Below are positions 19,211 to 28,778 of a stretch of DNA of 64,000 nucleotides, piece after piece. The number at the start of each line of letters is the position of its first letter. The stretch's first letter is position 1. The notes under the pieces are model-generated. The model had not been told where the DNA came from. It did no database searches and saw nothing but the letters and a program-made list of their open reading frames with translations. The stretch is from Notoacmeibacter sp. (lineage in GTDB: Bacteria; Pseudomonadota; Alphaproteobacteria; Rhizobiales; Rhizobiaceae), in contig JAIOIW010000031.1 of assembly GCA_019912385.1 (NCBI GenBank), forward strand, positions 124,001-188,000, written 5' to 3'. The translations under genes and the position numbers were made by a program.

Positions 19211-20725
19211 TCAGCTTGAGAACGTGTCCCTGTAGCTCTCCCGCAGCACGTTCTTCTGTACCTTGCCCATGGTGTTGCGCGGCAGTTCGGCGGCGAAGAA
19301 GATGCGCTTGGGCTGCTTGAAACGGGCGAGCTTCTCGCGGATCGAGCCGAGGATGACGGGCTCGGACAGGCTTGCGCCCCGCAGGGGAACGACCACGCCG
19401 ACGACGCCTTCCCCGAAATCGGGATGAGGAACGCCGATGACCGCCGATTCGGCCACGCCCGCCAGATCGTCGAGCACCAGTTCGACCTCCTTTGGATAGA
19501 TGTTGTAGCCGCCGGAGATGATCAGGTCCTTGCCGCGCCCGACGATGGTGACGTAGCCGTCTTCATCGACAAATCCGAGGTCGCCGGTGATGAAGTAGCC
19601 GTCGGTCCGGAACTCGGCGGCAGTCTTTTCGGGCATGCGCCAATAGCCCTTGAACACGTTGCGGCCCTTCACCTCGATCACGCCGATCTTGCCGGTGGGA
19701 AGAAGCGCGCCGGTTTCCGGATCCGCGATCCGCAGGTCCACGCCGGGCAGCGGAAAGCCGACCGTACCCGCCCGCCGTTCGCCGTCATAGGGGTTCGAGG
19801 TGTTCATGTTGGTCTCGGTCATGCCATAGCGTTCGAGAATGCGATGGCATGTGCGCTGCTCGAACTGCGTATGGGTTTCGGCCAGCAGCGGCGCGGAGCC
19901 CGAGACGAACAGGCGCATGTGGGAGACGGCATCGCGGTCCAGCCGATCGTCGGCGAGCAGGCGAGTGTAGAAGGTCGGAACGCCCATCATCGTCGTGGCG
20001 CGCGGCATGAACTTCATCAGCGCGTCGACATCGAGGCCGGGGAGGAAGATCATCGATCCACCAGCGAGCAGGATGACGTTTGTCGCCACGAACAGCCCAT
20101 GGGTGTGGAAGATCGGCAGGGCGTGCAGCAGCACGTCTTCGCCGGTGAAGCGCCAGTAGTCCACCAGCGCCTCGGCATTGGAGAGCAGATTGTCGTGGGA
20201 GAGCATCGCGCCCTTTGAGCGCCCGGTGGTGCCCGAGGTGTAGAGGAATGCGGCAAGATCGTCGGCGCCGCGGTCCACCGCTGCGAATTCGCCGGCCTGG
20301 CTGGAAGCAGCCTCGGCAAAGCTGCCGCTTCCATCCGCATTCAGCGTCATGAGCGCCGCGCCGGCTTTTACGGCGACCGGGCCGAGCGCGTCGGCGCCGG
20401 CATTGTCGCACAACAGCAGTCTTGCCTCGGCATCGGTCACGAAATACTCGACCTCGGTTGCCGTGTAGGCGGTATTGAGCGGCAGGAAGATCGCGCCTGC
20501 CTGCACGCAGGCGGCATAGACGGCCAGCGCCTCGGGCGATTTCCTGACCTGGACGGCAACGCGGTCACCGGTTTCCACGCCCGCTCCGCGCAGCGCGTGC
20601 GCGAAACGCGCCGCCATGGCCAGGAATTGCGCATAGGTGATCTCCTTGCCGTCGGGCAGGATCATGAACGTCCGGGCGCTGCCCTCATGCGGGGCGAACA
20701 GGCGGTCGTACAGCAGATTGGCCAT
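19211..20725 (-). CDS. matB: Malonyl-CoA synthetase (MatB-like acyl-CoA ligase)
   Basis: A 504-residue ANL-superfamily ligase. The P-loop A3 motif is YTSGTTGRSKGAM. The stretch RYGMTETNMNTSNPYDGERR is the A5 region characteristic of malonyl-CoA synthetases, and GDLGFVDEDGYVTIVGRGKD with RNTMGKVQKN gives A7-A10 including the catalytic lysine. It activates malonate (or methylmalonate) with ATP and CoA in the cytoplasm. The start is put at 20725 (MANLLYDRLF), with CGGAG upstream. Its start region nearly abuts the amidase stop, so the two form an operon that could turn a malonate amide or ureide into malonyl-CoA. Confidence 0.88.
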   Translation of the reverse strand: MANLLYDRLFAPHEGSARTFMILPDGKEITYAQFLAMAARFAHALRGAGVETGDRVAVQVRKSPEALAVYAACVQAGAIFLPLNTAYTATEVEYFVTDAEARLLLCDNAGADALGPVAVKAGAALMTLNADGSGSFAEAASSQAGEFAAVDRGADDLAAFLYTSGTTGRSKGAMLSHDNLLSNAEALVDYWRFTGEDVLLHALPIFHTHGLFVATNVILLAGGSMIFLPGLDVDALMKFMPRATTMMGVPTFYTRLLADDRLDRDAVSHMRLFVSGSAPLLAETHTQFEQRTCHRILERYGMTETNMNTSNPYDGERRAGTVGFPLPGVDLRIADPETGALLPTGKIGVIEVKGRNVFKGYWRMPEKTAAEFRTDGYFITGDLGFVDEDGYVTIVGRGKDLIISGGYNIYPKEVELVLDDLAGVAESAVIGVPHPDFGEGVVGVVVPLRGASLSEPVILGSIREKLARFKQPKRIFFAAELPRNTMGKVQKNVLRESYRDTFSS

Positions 20726-20742
20726 GAAATGCGTGCTCCGGT

Positions 20743-22218
20743 TCAACTGGCTGTGTGGCGGGTGACGGGATCGATCGGCGTTTTCGGGAATCCGACCGCT
20801 TCCTCGACGGCGCGCGCGGCCCTCAGCAGGACGGCCTCGCCGCGCGGCGGCCCGATCAACTGTATGCCCACGGGCATGCCGGACGCGGTGAAGCCCGCCG
20901 GCATGGCGATAGCCGGAAGCGCCGTCGTGGTCGCGAGGAAGGAAAAGCGCAGCCAGTCGACATAGTCCGTTACGGGCTGGCCGTCGACGGCGAGCGGGAA
21001 CTCCTCCTCGACAAGACCAGGCTCAAGCCCTGCGACCGGTATGGCCAGCACGTCATAGCCTTGCAGAAAGGTGCGCATCGCATGGTAGAGCACGGTGCGC
21101 TGGCGCAACGCGTCATAGATCCGGCCGGTCTTCAGTTGACGGCCGAAATCGGTGTTCTCGCGCAGGGTGCGCTTGAAGTGCTTCTGCACGGTATCCGGAA
21201 GATAGGCATTGACCGAACCGTAGTGGATGCCGCGCAACGCGACATAGGTTTCGTAGAGGCCGGGCAGTTCAGGGCAGGCATCCTCGACGGTAGCGCCAGC
21301 GCGCGCGGCTTTCTCCATCGCACCGCGCAACACCCGGCGGATTTCCTTTTCCACCGGTGCGAAGCCGCCCTGGTCCTCGGAAAACGCGATCCGTACCCTG
21401 CCGTCGGCTTTCGCGACCTCCTCCTGGAACGAGATCTCGGGTGCTGGCAGGGAGATCGGCGTGCGCGGATCGTAGCCTGTCATGGCATCGAGAAAGAGGG
21501 CGAGGTCGCGCACGTCGCGCGCCATCGGGCCGGAGACGCCCTCCGTTGAAAACGCGGTCGCTGCCGGACCGCCGCCGCAGCGTCCCGGCGTCGGGCGCAA
21601 GCCAACGACCCCGCAATAGGCCGCGGGCGTACGCAGGGATCCGGCGAGGTCGGAGCCGTGGGACAGCCAGGTTTCGCCCGCTGCGAGCGAGGCCGCCGCG
21701 CCGCCCGACGAACCGCCGGCATTCTTGCGCGTGTCCCAGGGATTGCGCGTGTAGCCAAACACGTCGTTGAAGGTGTTTCCTCCGGCGCCGAATTCCGGCG
21801 TGTTGGTCTTGCCGACGACCACGCCGCCGCGCGCTTCCAGCTTCTCCACCAGCGGATCGCTTTCCCCGGGCACGAAGTCCTTCAGCGCGACATTGCCGAA
21901 AGTGCAGGGCACGCCTTTCACCAGGTTGAGGTCCTTGATCCCGATCGGCAGCCCGCCCAGCCAGCCGGCTTCCTTGCCATGGACCGCTTCGTCCGTGGCG
22001 AGGTTCTTCAGAGCCTCGCGCGCCCGGTCCTCGCAAAGGGTAACCATCGCGTTGATTGCGGGCCCGGTCTCGGCAATACGAGAAAACGCCGCATCGAGGA
22101 GTTCGACCGGCGAAATTTCGCGCGCCTTGAGCAATGCGACGGCTTCGCGGGCTGGAAGGGCGCAAAGGGCGGGACCTGAATATCCCGGCGCCGGTTCGGT
22201 GCTCTTGTTCTCGTTCAT
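20743..22218 (-). CDS. Amidase signature family hydrolase
   Basis: A 491-residue amidase. The Lys-cisSer-Ser triad is visible as LPIGIKDLN (Lys), GGSSGGAAAS (cis-Ser) and GSDLAGSLRTPA (nucleophile Ser). It hydrolyses carbon-nitrogen bonds of amides. The start at 22218 (MNENKSTEP) has CAGGAAGG upstream. The frame stays open further upstream but over non-protein-like sequence. It is the first gene of an operon with malonyl-CoA synthetase, which suggests the acid product is malonate or a substituted malonate. Ureidomalonate or malonamate are speculative substrates. The gene is divergent from the DUF4202 gene. Confidence 0.85.
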   Translation of the reverse strand: MNENKSTEPAPGYSGPALCALPAREAVALLKAREISPVELLDAAFSRIAETGPAINAMVTLCEDRAREALKNLATDEAVHGKEAGWLGGLPIGIKDLNLVKGVPCTFGNVALKDFVPGESDPLVEKLEARGGVVVGKTNTPEFGAGGNTFNDVFGYTRNPWDTRKNAGGSSGGAAASLAAGETWLSHGSDLAGSLRTPAAYCGVVGLRPTPGRCGGGPAATAFSTEGVSGPMARDVRDLALFLDAMTGYDPRTPISLPAPEISFQEEVAKADGRVRIAFSEDQGGFAPVEKEIRRVLRGAMEKAARAGATVEDACPELPGLYETYVALRGIHYGSVNAYLPDTVQKHFKRTLRENTDFGRQLKTGRIYDALRQRTVLYHAMRTFLQGYDVLAIPVAGLEPGLVEEEFPLAVDGQPVTDYVDWLRFSFLATTTALPAIAMPAGFTASGMPVGIQLIGPPRGEAVLLRAARAVEEAVGFPKTPIDPVTRHTAS

Positions 22219-22400
22219 GGGCCTTCCTGCACTCCTCCTCGAAACGTCTGCGGCAGACCCTATTGCGAGACATGGCGGAAAGGAAAGGGCCTGTTTCCGC
22301 CGATCGGCTTTTTGCATTCTGCGAGAAAAGATTGACCGGAAGCAAGTCACATGTAAGGAAATGAATATATACGGAACCGCCATCGGCGTGCGAGGAAGCG

Positions 22401-23015
22401 ATGACCCATTCAGATAAACTCGACCAGGTCTTTTCGGCAGTCGATGCGGCCAATGCGGCCGATCCAAACACGGTCGAGGTCGACGGCAAGCTAGTGCCCG
22501 CGGCTCTCGTTTACGGGCAGCGCATGACCGCGACGTTGGAAAAGTTCCAGCCTGATGCCTCGGAAGAATTGCAGATCGCGATCAGGGGACAGCATATCGA
22601 GCGCTTCTCCATCCCGCGCGAAACCTATCCCGAAGGGAAGGCCGGATACTATCGCTGGCGCAACGAACTGAAGAAGCGGCATGCCATCCGCCTCGGCGAA
22701 ATCATGCGCGAAATGGGCTATGGCGAGGAATCGATCGAACGCGTTGGCCGGATCGTCCGCAAGGAAAAGCCGCAGACCGATCCCGAATCGCAGACGCTCG
22801 AAGATATCGCCTCGCTGGTGTTTCTCGAGTTCGAACTCGATGCTTTCCTTGCGAAATACGGAAGCTATGCGCCCGAAAAACTCGCCGATATCCTCGCAAA
22901 GACTTGGCGGAAAATGTCGGAAAATGGCCACGAGGCCGCGCTCAAGCTCGATTTGCCGCAGGGTGTCGTGGACCTTCTGCACCAGGGGCTGGCGGCGCTC
23001 GACACCCCGAGCTGA
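22401..23015 (+). CDS. DUF4202 family protein
   Basis: A 204-residue cytoplasmic protein of unknown function. It follows the DUF4202 pattern closely: FSAVDAANAADPN near the N-terminus, the histidine-rich turn IRGQHIERFSIPRETYP, GKAGYYRWRNELKKRHA, then EDIASLVFLEFELDAFLA and KTWRKMSENGHEAAL at the end. GAGGAAG precedes the ATG. The gene lies 274 bases ahead of the SulP permease and SoeABC genes on the same strand. The association with sulfite oxidation is suggestive but no activity can be named. Confidence 0.8.
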   Translation: MTHSDKLDQVFSAVDAANAADPNTVEVDGKLVPAALVYGQRMTATLEKFQPDASEELQIAIRGQHIERFSIPRETYPEGKAGYYRWRNELKKRHAIRLGEIMREMGYGEESIERVGRIVRKEKPQTDPESQTLEDIASLVFLEFELDAFLAKYGSYAPEKLADILAKTWRKMSENGHEAALKLDLPQGVVDLLHQGLAALDTPS

Positions 23016-23145
23016 CAGGCGCGGATTGGTGCCAGACTGCGCAATTGTGATGCGCAGTCGCGTGAAGCGGCAAAACAACGCACCACAAAGTCGGTTTTGG
23101 GCTTGGAATGCTCTTTTATCGGCTGGACTTGGCCCCATCCGTTAT

Positions 23146-23161
23146 ATAGGAATAATTGAAT
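23146..23161. promoter_or_regulatory. Degenerate ATTC-N8-GAAT-like site upstream of sulP
   Basis: The sequence TATAT-AGG-AATAATTGAATAC (spread over 23143-23163) shares the 13-base core AATAATTGAATAC with the site upstream of dsrE2 (30716-30731). The right half GAAT is exact; the left half reads ATAG instead of ATTC. It lies about 130 bases before the sulP start, in the 274-base gap 23016-23289. A shared sulfur-responsive regulator is inferred. Confidence 0.5.
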
Positions 23162-23289
23162 ACATGTGCGCATCGGCATGATATGCCGATCATTGCAGGC
23201 AGGGGCTGTCCCGTGCTTGCTGTTTGCGTCGGGAGGACGCGATACGGACCGGTTTCTCCGCTCGGAAATGGCGTCGGCATGGGGAGGAA

Positions 23290-25125
23290 ATGAGCACACA
23301 ATCGGCGCGATCGGCGAACCTGCTGCAATCGGCGTGGCTGTCGAGGCTGCTGCCGTTCCTCGGCTGGGCGCCCATGGTCAACCGCATGACGCTGAAGGCC
23401 GACCTTTGGGCCGGCCTGACGGGCGCCGTGATCGTTTTGCCGCAAGGCGTGGCCTTTGCGACGATCGCGGGCATGCCACCCGAATACGGTCTTTATGCAG
23501 GGGTCGTGCCGGCGATCATCGCCGCGCTGTTCGGCTCGTCCTGGCAAATGGTGTCTGGGCCGACGACCGCTGCGTCGGTCGTGCTTTTTTCCTCGTTGTC
23601 CGCCCTGGCAATTCCTGGGACGTCCGAATACGTGCTGCTGGCGCTCACCCTTGCCTTCCTGGTTGGCGCGGTCCAGCTCGCCATGGGCATGGCGCGGCTT
23701 GGCGCCATCGTTAATTTCATTTCCCACTCGGTGGTGATCGGCTTCACCGCCGGAGCGGCGATCCTGATCATGTTCAACCAGGTCCAGCATTTCTTCGGCC
23801 TTGCGATTCCGCGCGGCTTGCATCCTCATGAGGTTATTGCCTTCTTCTCCTCCCATCTTCCCGAAATCGACCTGCATACCATGGCGGTCGGTGTGGCGAC
23901 GCTTGCTGCGGGTATCCTGGTGCGGCGCTTCCTGCCCCGAGTGCCCTATATGATCTTCGCCATTCTTGTCGGCAGTGTGCTGGCTTACCTGCTCAACGAG
24001 TTCGCGGGCGGCGAAGTGGCCACCGTCGGTGCGCTGCCGGCAGACCTGCCGCCGCTGTCGTCGCCGAGTTTCTCCTATTCGGTCTGGCGCGAATTGGCCC
24101 CGACCGTTGCCGCGGTCACACTGTTCGCGCTGACGGAGGCGATGTCGATCTCGCGTGCGCTCGCCGTGCGGACCGGCCAGTATATCGACGCAAACCAGGA
24201 ATTCATCGGGCAGGGGCTCTCGAACATCGTGGGTTCGTTCTTCTCCGCCTATGTCGCCACCGGCTCGTTCAACCGCAGCGGCCTTAACTACGACGCGGGT
24301 GCCAAGACGCCGATGGCCTCCATCTTTGCCGGCGCTTTCCTTGCCGTGGTGATCGTGCTCGTCGCGCCGCTGGCCACCTATCTGCCGAACGCGGCGATGG
24401 CCGGCGTGCTGTTCCTCGTCGCCTGGGGACTGATCGACATCCGGCACATCCGGCAGATCGTGCGGACATCGAAGACCGAAACGGTGGTGCTCGCGGTAAC
24501 CTTCGTCTCAGCGCTGCTGCTGGAACTGGAGTTCGCAATTTTTGCCGGCGTTCTTCTTTCCCTGCTGCTGTTTCTCTACCGTACTGCCAATCCGACGATC
24601 CTGGTGCGCGTACCCGATCCGATGAGCCCGGGGCGCAAGTTCGTGACCGCGGACGCCGAACTGCCGGAATGCCGGCAGGTACGCATCATCCGCTTCGACG
24701 GAGCTCTGTTCTTCGGCGCAGCCGCGACATTTACCGAGACGCTGCGGGACTACGAGAAGAAATCGCCGAGCCAGAAGCACCTGGTCATCGTCATGAGCGG
24801 TGTCAATTTCATCGACGTGACCGGTGCGGATGCGCTTGTCCAGGCAGCCCGCAGATACCGGCTGCGCAACGGCGGCCTCTACCTGATCCGGCCCAAGGAG
24901 GCAGTCATCGACCGGCTCGCGCGCGGTGGCTATCTGGAGGAAATCGGCCCGGAGAACATCTTCGATTCCAAGACCGCCGCCCTGCGCGCGATCTATCGCA
25001 AACTCGACTATGACATCTGCAGGCAATGCGGACGTACCGTATTCGTCGAATGCCGGCGCATGGGCAAGCAGGAGCCCACCGAGCAGGACTACGACGACGA
25101 ACCGGCAACCGTGCCGGCAAGATAA
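23290..25125 (+). CDS. SulP family anion permease with STAS domain
   Basis: A 611-residue permease. The sulfate transporter membrane domain covers about residues 25-425 (DLWAGLTGAVIVLPQGVAFA; PEYGLYAGVVPAIIAALFGS; QEFIGQGLSNIVGSFFSAY). It is followed by a STAS domain at about 450-560 (VIVMSGVNFIDVTGADALV). A 45-residue tail contains a cysteine cluster C-R-Q-C and a further Cys. SulP proteins move sulfate, bicarbonate or related anions across the inner membrane. Placed directly before soeABC, it may handle sulfite or sulfate made by sulfur oxidation. The ATG at 23290 has GGAGG only 2 bases away, an unusually tight spacing, so the start is less sure than the product. Confidence 0.88.
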   Translation: MSTQSARSANLLQSAWLSRLLPFLGWAPMVNRMTLKADLWAGLTGAVIVLPQGVAFATIAGMPPEYGLYAGVVPAIIAALFGSSWQMVSGPTTAASVVLFSSLSALAIPGTSEYVLLALTLAFLVGAVQLAMGMARLGAIVNFISHSVVIGFTAGAAILIMFNQVQHFFGLAIPRGLHPHEVIAFFSSHLPEIDLHTMAVGVATLAAGILVRRFLPRVPYMIFAILVGSVLAYLLNEFAGGEVATVGALPADLPPLSSPSFSYSVWRELAPTVAAVTLFALTEAMSISRALAVRTGQYIDANQEFIGQGLSNIVGSFFSAYVATGSFNRSGLNYDAGAKTPMASIFAGAFLAVVIVLVAPLATYLPNAAMAGVLFLVAWGLIDIRHIRQIVRTSKTETVVLAVTFVSALLLELEFAIFAGVLLSLLLFLYRTANPTILVRVPDPMSPGRKFVTADAELPECRQVRIIRFDGALFFGAAATFTETLRDYEKKSPSQKHLVIVMSGVNFIDVTGADALVQAARRYRLRNGGLYLIRPKEAVIDRLARGGYLEEIGPENIFDSKTAALRAIYRKLDYDICRQCGRTVFVECRRMGKQEPTEQDYDDEPATVPAR

Positions 25126-25181
25126 CAACATCCGGAAGAACGGGATCCGCGCGGAACTGCGCCCAGGAGGAATGATCAGAC

Positions 25182-28034
25182 ATGCGCCACGAACCGGCAA
25201 TCGACCTGTCTCCGGACGTACATGACGAGGTCAAGTACACGACCTGCTACATGTGCGCGTGCCGCTGCGGCATCAAGGTGCACCTCAAGGACGGCATGGT
25301 ACGTTACATCGAGGGCAATCCGAATCATCCAATCAACAAGGGCGTGCTGTGCGGCAAGGGATCGTCGGGGATCATGCAGCACTATTCCCCGGCGCGACTG
25401 AAGAAACCCCTGAAGCGCGTCGGCCCGCGCGGCGAAGCCAAGTTCGAGGAAATCGAGTGGGAAGAGGCGCTGCAGATCGCCACCAAGTGGCTGGGCAACA
25501 TCCGCGCCACCGATCCGCGCAAGCTGGCCTTCTTTACCGGCCGCGACCAGAGCCAGTCGCTGACCGGGTGGTGGGCAACGCAATACGGCACGCCGAATTT
25601 TGCCGCCCATGGCGGTTTCTGCTCGGTCAACATGGCTGCCGCCGGGCTCTATACGATCGGCGGGTCGTTCTGGGAGTTCGGCGAGCCGGATTGGGACCGC
25701 GCCCGCTATTTCATGATCTTCGGTGTCGCGGAGGATCACGATTCCAACCCGATCAAGACCGGTATGGGCAAGCTGAAGGCCAACGGCGCCAAGATCGTGT
25801 CGGTCAATCCGATCCGCACCGGCTATTCGGCGATCGCCGACGAGTGGGTCGGCATCCGGCCGGGAACGGACGGCCTGTTCGTCATGGCGCTGATCCACGA
25901 ACTGTTGCACGCCGACAAGATCGATACCGACTATCTCGTGCGCTACACCAATCTCGGCTGGCTTGTGATCGACGCGCCGGGGACCGCGGAGCATGGCCTG
26001 TTCGCCCGCGACAAGGAGGGTAATCCTCTCAGCTACGACAAGGCCGGGAAGAAGCTCGCCGATGCCCGGTTGCCCGATATCGCGCCGGCGCTTGTCGGCC
26101 GGTACAAGCTTGCGGACCGGCGCGTCGCGGTGCCGGCGTTCCAGTTGCTTGCCGAGCGCTACATGGACGAGCGCTACAGCCCCGACGCGGTCGCTGCCAC
26201 CTGCGGGATCGACGCCGGCGACATCCGCCGGCTCGCTGCGGAACTCGCCCATGCGGCCTTCCAGGAGACCATCGAACTCGATGTCGAGTGGACCGACTGG
26301 GCGGGGCGCAAACACGACAAGATCATCGGCCGGCCGGTGGCGATGCATGCCATGCGCGGCATCTCGGCCCACACCAATGGTTTTCACACCTGCCGGGCGA
26401 TCCACACGCTGCAGGTGCTGCTGGGATCGGTCGAGTGCCCTGGCGGATTCCGCTTCAAGCCGCCATTTCCCAAGCCGATCCCGCCGGCACAGAAACCGGC
26501 TGGAAAGACCTATGCCCCCAATACGCCGCTTGGCGGCGCGCCGCTCGGGTTCGTCAACGGCCCGGAAGACCTGTTGCTGGAGGAAGACGGCACACCGGTT
26601 CGCATCGACAAGGCGTTTTCCTGGGATGCGCCGATCTCGGCGCACGGGCTGATGCACATGGTCATCACCAATGCCTGGAAGGGCGATCCCTATCCGATCG
26701 ACACGCTCTTCATGTACATGGCCAACATGAGCTGGAACTCGACCATGAACACCAAGGGTGTCATGGAAATGCTCACTGACATCGATCACGAGACCGGCGC
26801 CTACAAGATCCCGCACATCATCTATTCCGACGCCTATTTCTCGGAAATGGTCGCCTATGCCGACCTGATCCTGCCCGATACGACCTACCTGGAGCGTTGG
26901 GACTGCATCTCGCTGCTCGACCGGCCGATCTGCGAGGCAGACGGTCCGGCCGACGCCATTCGCCAGCCGGTCGTCGAGCCCGACCGCGACGTGCGCGCGT
27001 TCCAGACCGTGCTGATCGATCTGGGCGCGCGGCTCGGGCTTCCCGGCATGACCAACGAGGACGGCACGGCGAAATATCCCGGCGGTTATCCGGACTACAT
27101 CGCCAACCATGAGCGGGCGCCCGGCATCGGACCGCTGGCCGGCTGGCGCGGCAAGGACGGGACAGAGCAGGGCAGGGGCGCGCCCAACCCGGACCAGTTG
27201 CAGGCCTATATCGAACATGAGTGCTTCTGGCACCATGAACTGAAACCGTCCGAGCGGTTCTACAAGTTCGCCAATCGAGACTATCTCGATTTCGCCCAGC
27301 GCATGGGCTTCATCGGCCATGCCGAGCAGATCGTGCTGCAGATCTATTCCGAGCCGTTGCAGAAGTTCAAACTGGCGGCGGAAGGCCATGGCGACATCCA
27401 GCCGCCGGACGACATGCGCGAACGCATCCGCACCGCCTTCGATCCGCTGCCGGTCTGGTACAAGCCCTATGAGGAGGAAATGGTCGACACGACCGAGTTT
27501 CCGTTGCACGCACTGACCCAGCGGCCGATGATCATGTACCATTCCTGGGGCTCGCAAAACGCCTGGCTCAGGCAGATCCTCGGCCGGAACAAGCTCTATA
27601 TTTCCACGGTCAAGGCGGCCGAACTCGGCATTGCCGACGGCGACTGGGTCAGGGTGACCAGTCACAACGGCTCGATCAAGGTCCAGGCAAAGACCATGGA
27701 GGGTGTCAATCCCGACACGGTGTGGACCTGGAACGCGATCGGCAAGCGCTCGGGTTCGTGGAACCTGGCGCCCGATGCGCCTGAAGCGAAAAAGGGCTTT
27801 CTGCTCAATCACCTGATCAGCGAATTGCTGCCGCCGGGCGGCAAGCGGCGGATTACCAATTCCGATCCGGTGACCGGGCAGGCGGCGTGGTTCGACCTGA
27901 TGGTCAGGGTCGAGAAATGCGAGGCGGGAGACGAGGTGAGCGAACCGCAATTCCCGGAAATCGGGCGGCTGCCGGGCATGGAACCGGGGCCTGACATCGT
28001 TCGATTCAATGCCGGTGGAGGCAAGAAGAAATGA
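25182..28034 (+). CDS. soeA: Sulfite dehydrogenase SoeA, molybdopterin catalytic subunit
   Basis: A 950-residue DMSO-reductase-family enzyme. Cys22, Cys25, Cys29 and Cys57 (CYMCACRCG, then LCGKG) bind the [4Fe-4S] cluster, and Cys147 in HGGFCSVN is the likely molybdenum ligand. The C-terminal dinucleotide-binding domain starts near 770. There is no Tat signal, so the enzyme faces the cytoplasm, which is the hallmark of SoeA against periplasmic relatives. Known SoeABC oxidises sulfite to sulfate and passes electrons to quinone. It overlaps soeB by 4 bases and follows sulP by 56 bases. Polysulfide or thiosulfate reductase catalytic subunits are alternatives but normally carry Tat signals. Confidence 0.88.
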   Translation: MRHEPAIDLSPDVHDEVKYTTCYMCACRCGIKVHLKDGMVRYIEGNPNHPINKGVLCGKGSSGIMQHYSPARLKKPLKRVGPRGEAKFEEIEWEEALQIATKWLGNIRATDPRKLAFFTGRDQSQSLTGWWATQYGTPNFAAHGGFCSVNMAAAGLYTIGGSFWEFGEPDWDRARYFMIFGVAEDHDSNPIKTGMGKLKANGAKIVSVNPIRTGYSAIADEWVGIRPGTDGLFVMALIHELLHADKIDTDYLVRYTNLGWLVIDAPGTAEHGLFARDKEGNPLSYDKAGKKLADARLPDIAPALVGRYKLADRRVAVPAFQLLAERYMDERYSPDAVAATCGIDAGDIRRLAAELAHAAFQETIELDVEWTDWAGRKHDKIIGRPVAMHAMRGISAHTNGFHTCRAIHTLQVLLGSVECPGGFRFKPPFPKPIPPAQKPAGKTYAPNTPLGGAPLGFVNGPEDLLLEEDGTPVRIDKAFSWDAPISAHGLMHMVITNAWKGDPYPIDTLFMYMANMSWNSTMNTKGVMEMLTDIDHETGAYKIPHIIYSDAYFSEMVAYADLILPDTTYLERWDCISLLDRPICEADGPADAIRQPVVEPDRDVRAFQTVLIDLGARLGLPGMTNEDGTAKYPGGYPDYIANHERAPGIGPLAGWRGKDGTEQGRGAPNPDQLQAYIEHECFWHHELKPSERFYKFANRDYLDFAQRMGFIGHAEQIVLQIYSEPLQKFKLAAEGHGDIQPPDDMRERIRTAFDPLPVWYKPYEEEMVDTTEFPLHALTQRPMIMYHSWGSQNAWLRQILGRNKLYISTVKAAELGIADGDWVRVTSHNGSIKVQAKTMEGVNPDTVWTWNAIGKRSGSWNLAPDAPEAKKGFLLNHLISELLPPGGKRRITNSDPVTGQAAWFDLMVRVEKCEAGDEVSEPQFPEIGRLPGMEPGPDIVRFNAGGGKKK

Positions 28035-28771
28035 CCAGCCTTCCATCGGCACGCGGGCCCAAGCGGCTCGGCCTTGTCATCGACCTCGACACCTGCGTCG
28101 GCTGCCATGCCTGCGCGACCAACTGCAAGGAATGGAACACGTCCGGCCACTCGGCGCCGCTGACGGACCTCAACGCCTATCAGGCGGAACAGCGCGGCGT
28201 CTGGTTCAACCGCGTCTTCACCTTCGAAGCCGGGGGGCAGGGAGAGAATGCGCGCACCGTTCATTTTCCCAAGAACTGCCTGCACTGCGAATTTCCCGAC
28301 TGCGTGACCGTGTGCCCCACCGGCGCGTCCTACAAGCGCGCGGAGGACGGCATCGTGCTCGTCGACGCCGACAAGTGCATCGGCTGCAAGCTGTGCTCGT
28401 GGGCTTGTTCCTATGGCGCGCGCGAATATGACGAGGATGCCGGCGTGATGAAGAAATGCACGCTTTGCATCGACAAGATCTACAACGAGAAGCTTCCAGA
28501 AGCCGACCGCGTGCCCGCCTGCGTAGCGACTTGCCCGGCCAAGGCCCGCCATTTCGGCGATTTCAACGATCCGGAATCGAAGGTATCGCGACTGACGCGC
28601 GAGCGCGGCGGCTACGACCTGATGCCGGAGACGGGCTACCAACCGACCAGCAAGTACCTGCCGCCGCGCCCCGGCAAGCGCACCGCCGGTGCGTCGCTGC
28701 CGCGCGAGGAAGGCGGCCGCGACAGCGCCGGAAAGTTCCTGCGCTGGGTCGACGCCGTTCTATCGAGGTAA
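28031..28771 (+). CDS. soeB: Sulfite dehydrogenase SoeB, iron-sulfur subunit
   Basis: A 246-residue ferredoxin-like electron-transfer subunit. Four cysteine groups bind four cubane clusters: CVGCHACATNCKEW (near residue 23), CLHCEFPDCVTVCP, CIGCKLCSWACSYG and CTLCIDKI with PACVATCP. It carries electrons from SoeA to the membrane subunit SoeC. No signal peptide is present, matching cytoplasmic SoeA. The ATG overlaps the soeA stop by 4 bases, indicating coupling. Confidence 0.9.
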   Translation: MTSLPSARGPKRLGLVIDLDTCVGCHACATNCKEWNTSGHSAPLTDLNAYQAEQRGVWFNRVFTFEAGGQGENARTVHFPKNCLHCEFPDCVTVCPTGASYKRAEDGIVLVDADKCIGCKLCSWACSYGAREYDEDAGVMKKCTLCIDKIYNEKLPEADRVPACVATCPAKARHFGDFNDPESKVSRLTRERGGYDLMPETGYQPTSKYLPPRPGKRTAGASLPREEGGRDSAGKFLRWVDAVLSR

Positions 28772-28778
28772 GCGAACG

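Noticed and set aside
23016-23289. Possible short gene between DUF4202 and sulP
   Set aside because: Frames here lack a Shine-Dalgarno and protein-like composition; the region is AT-rich with a regulatory-looking site.
25176-28052. A 958-codon open frame on the minus strand opposite soeA
   Set aside because: It mirrors soeA codon for codon in a GC-rich gene, has no recognisable motifs, and soeA has complete cysteine and cofactor motifs with coupled soeB.
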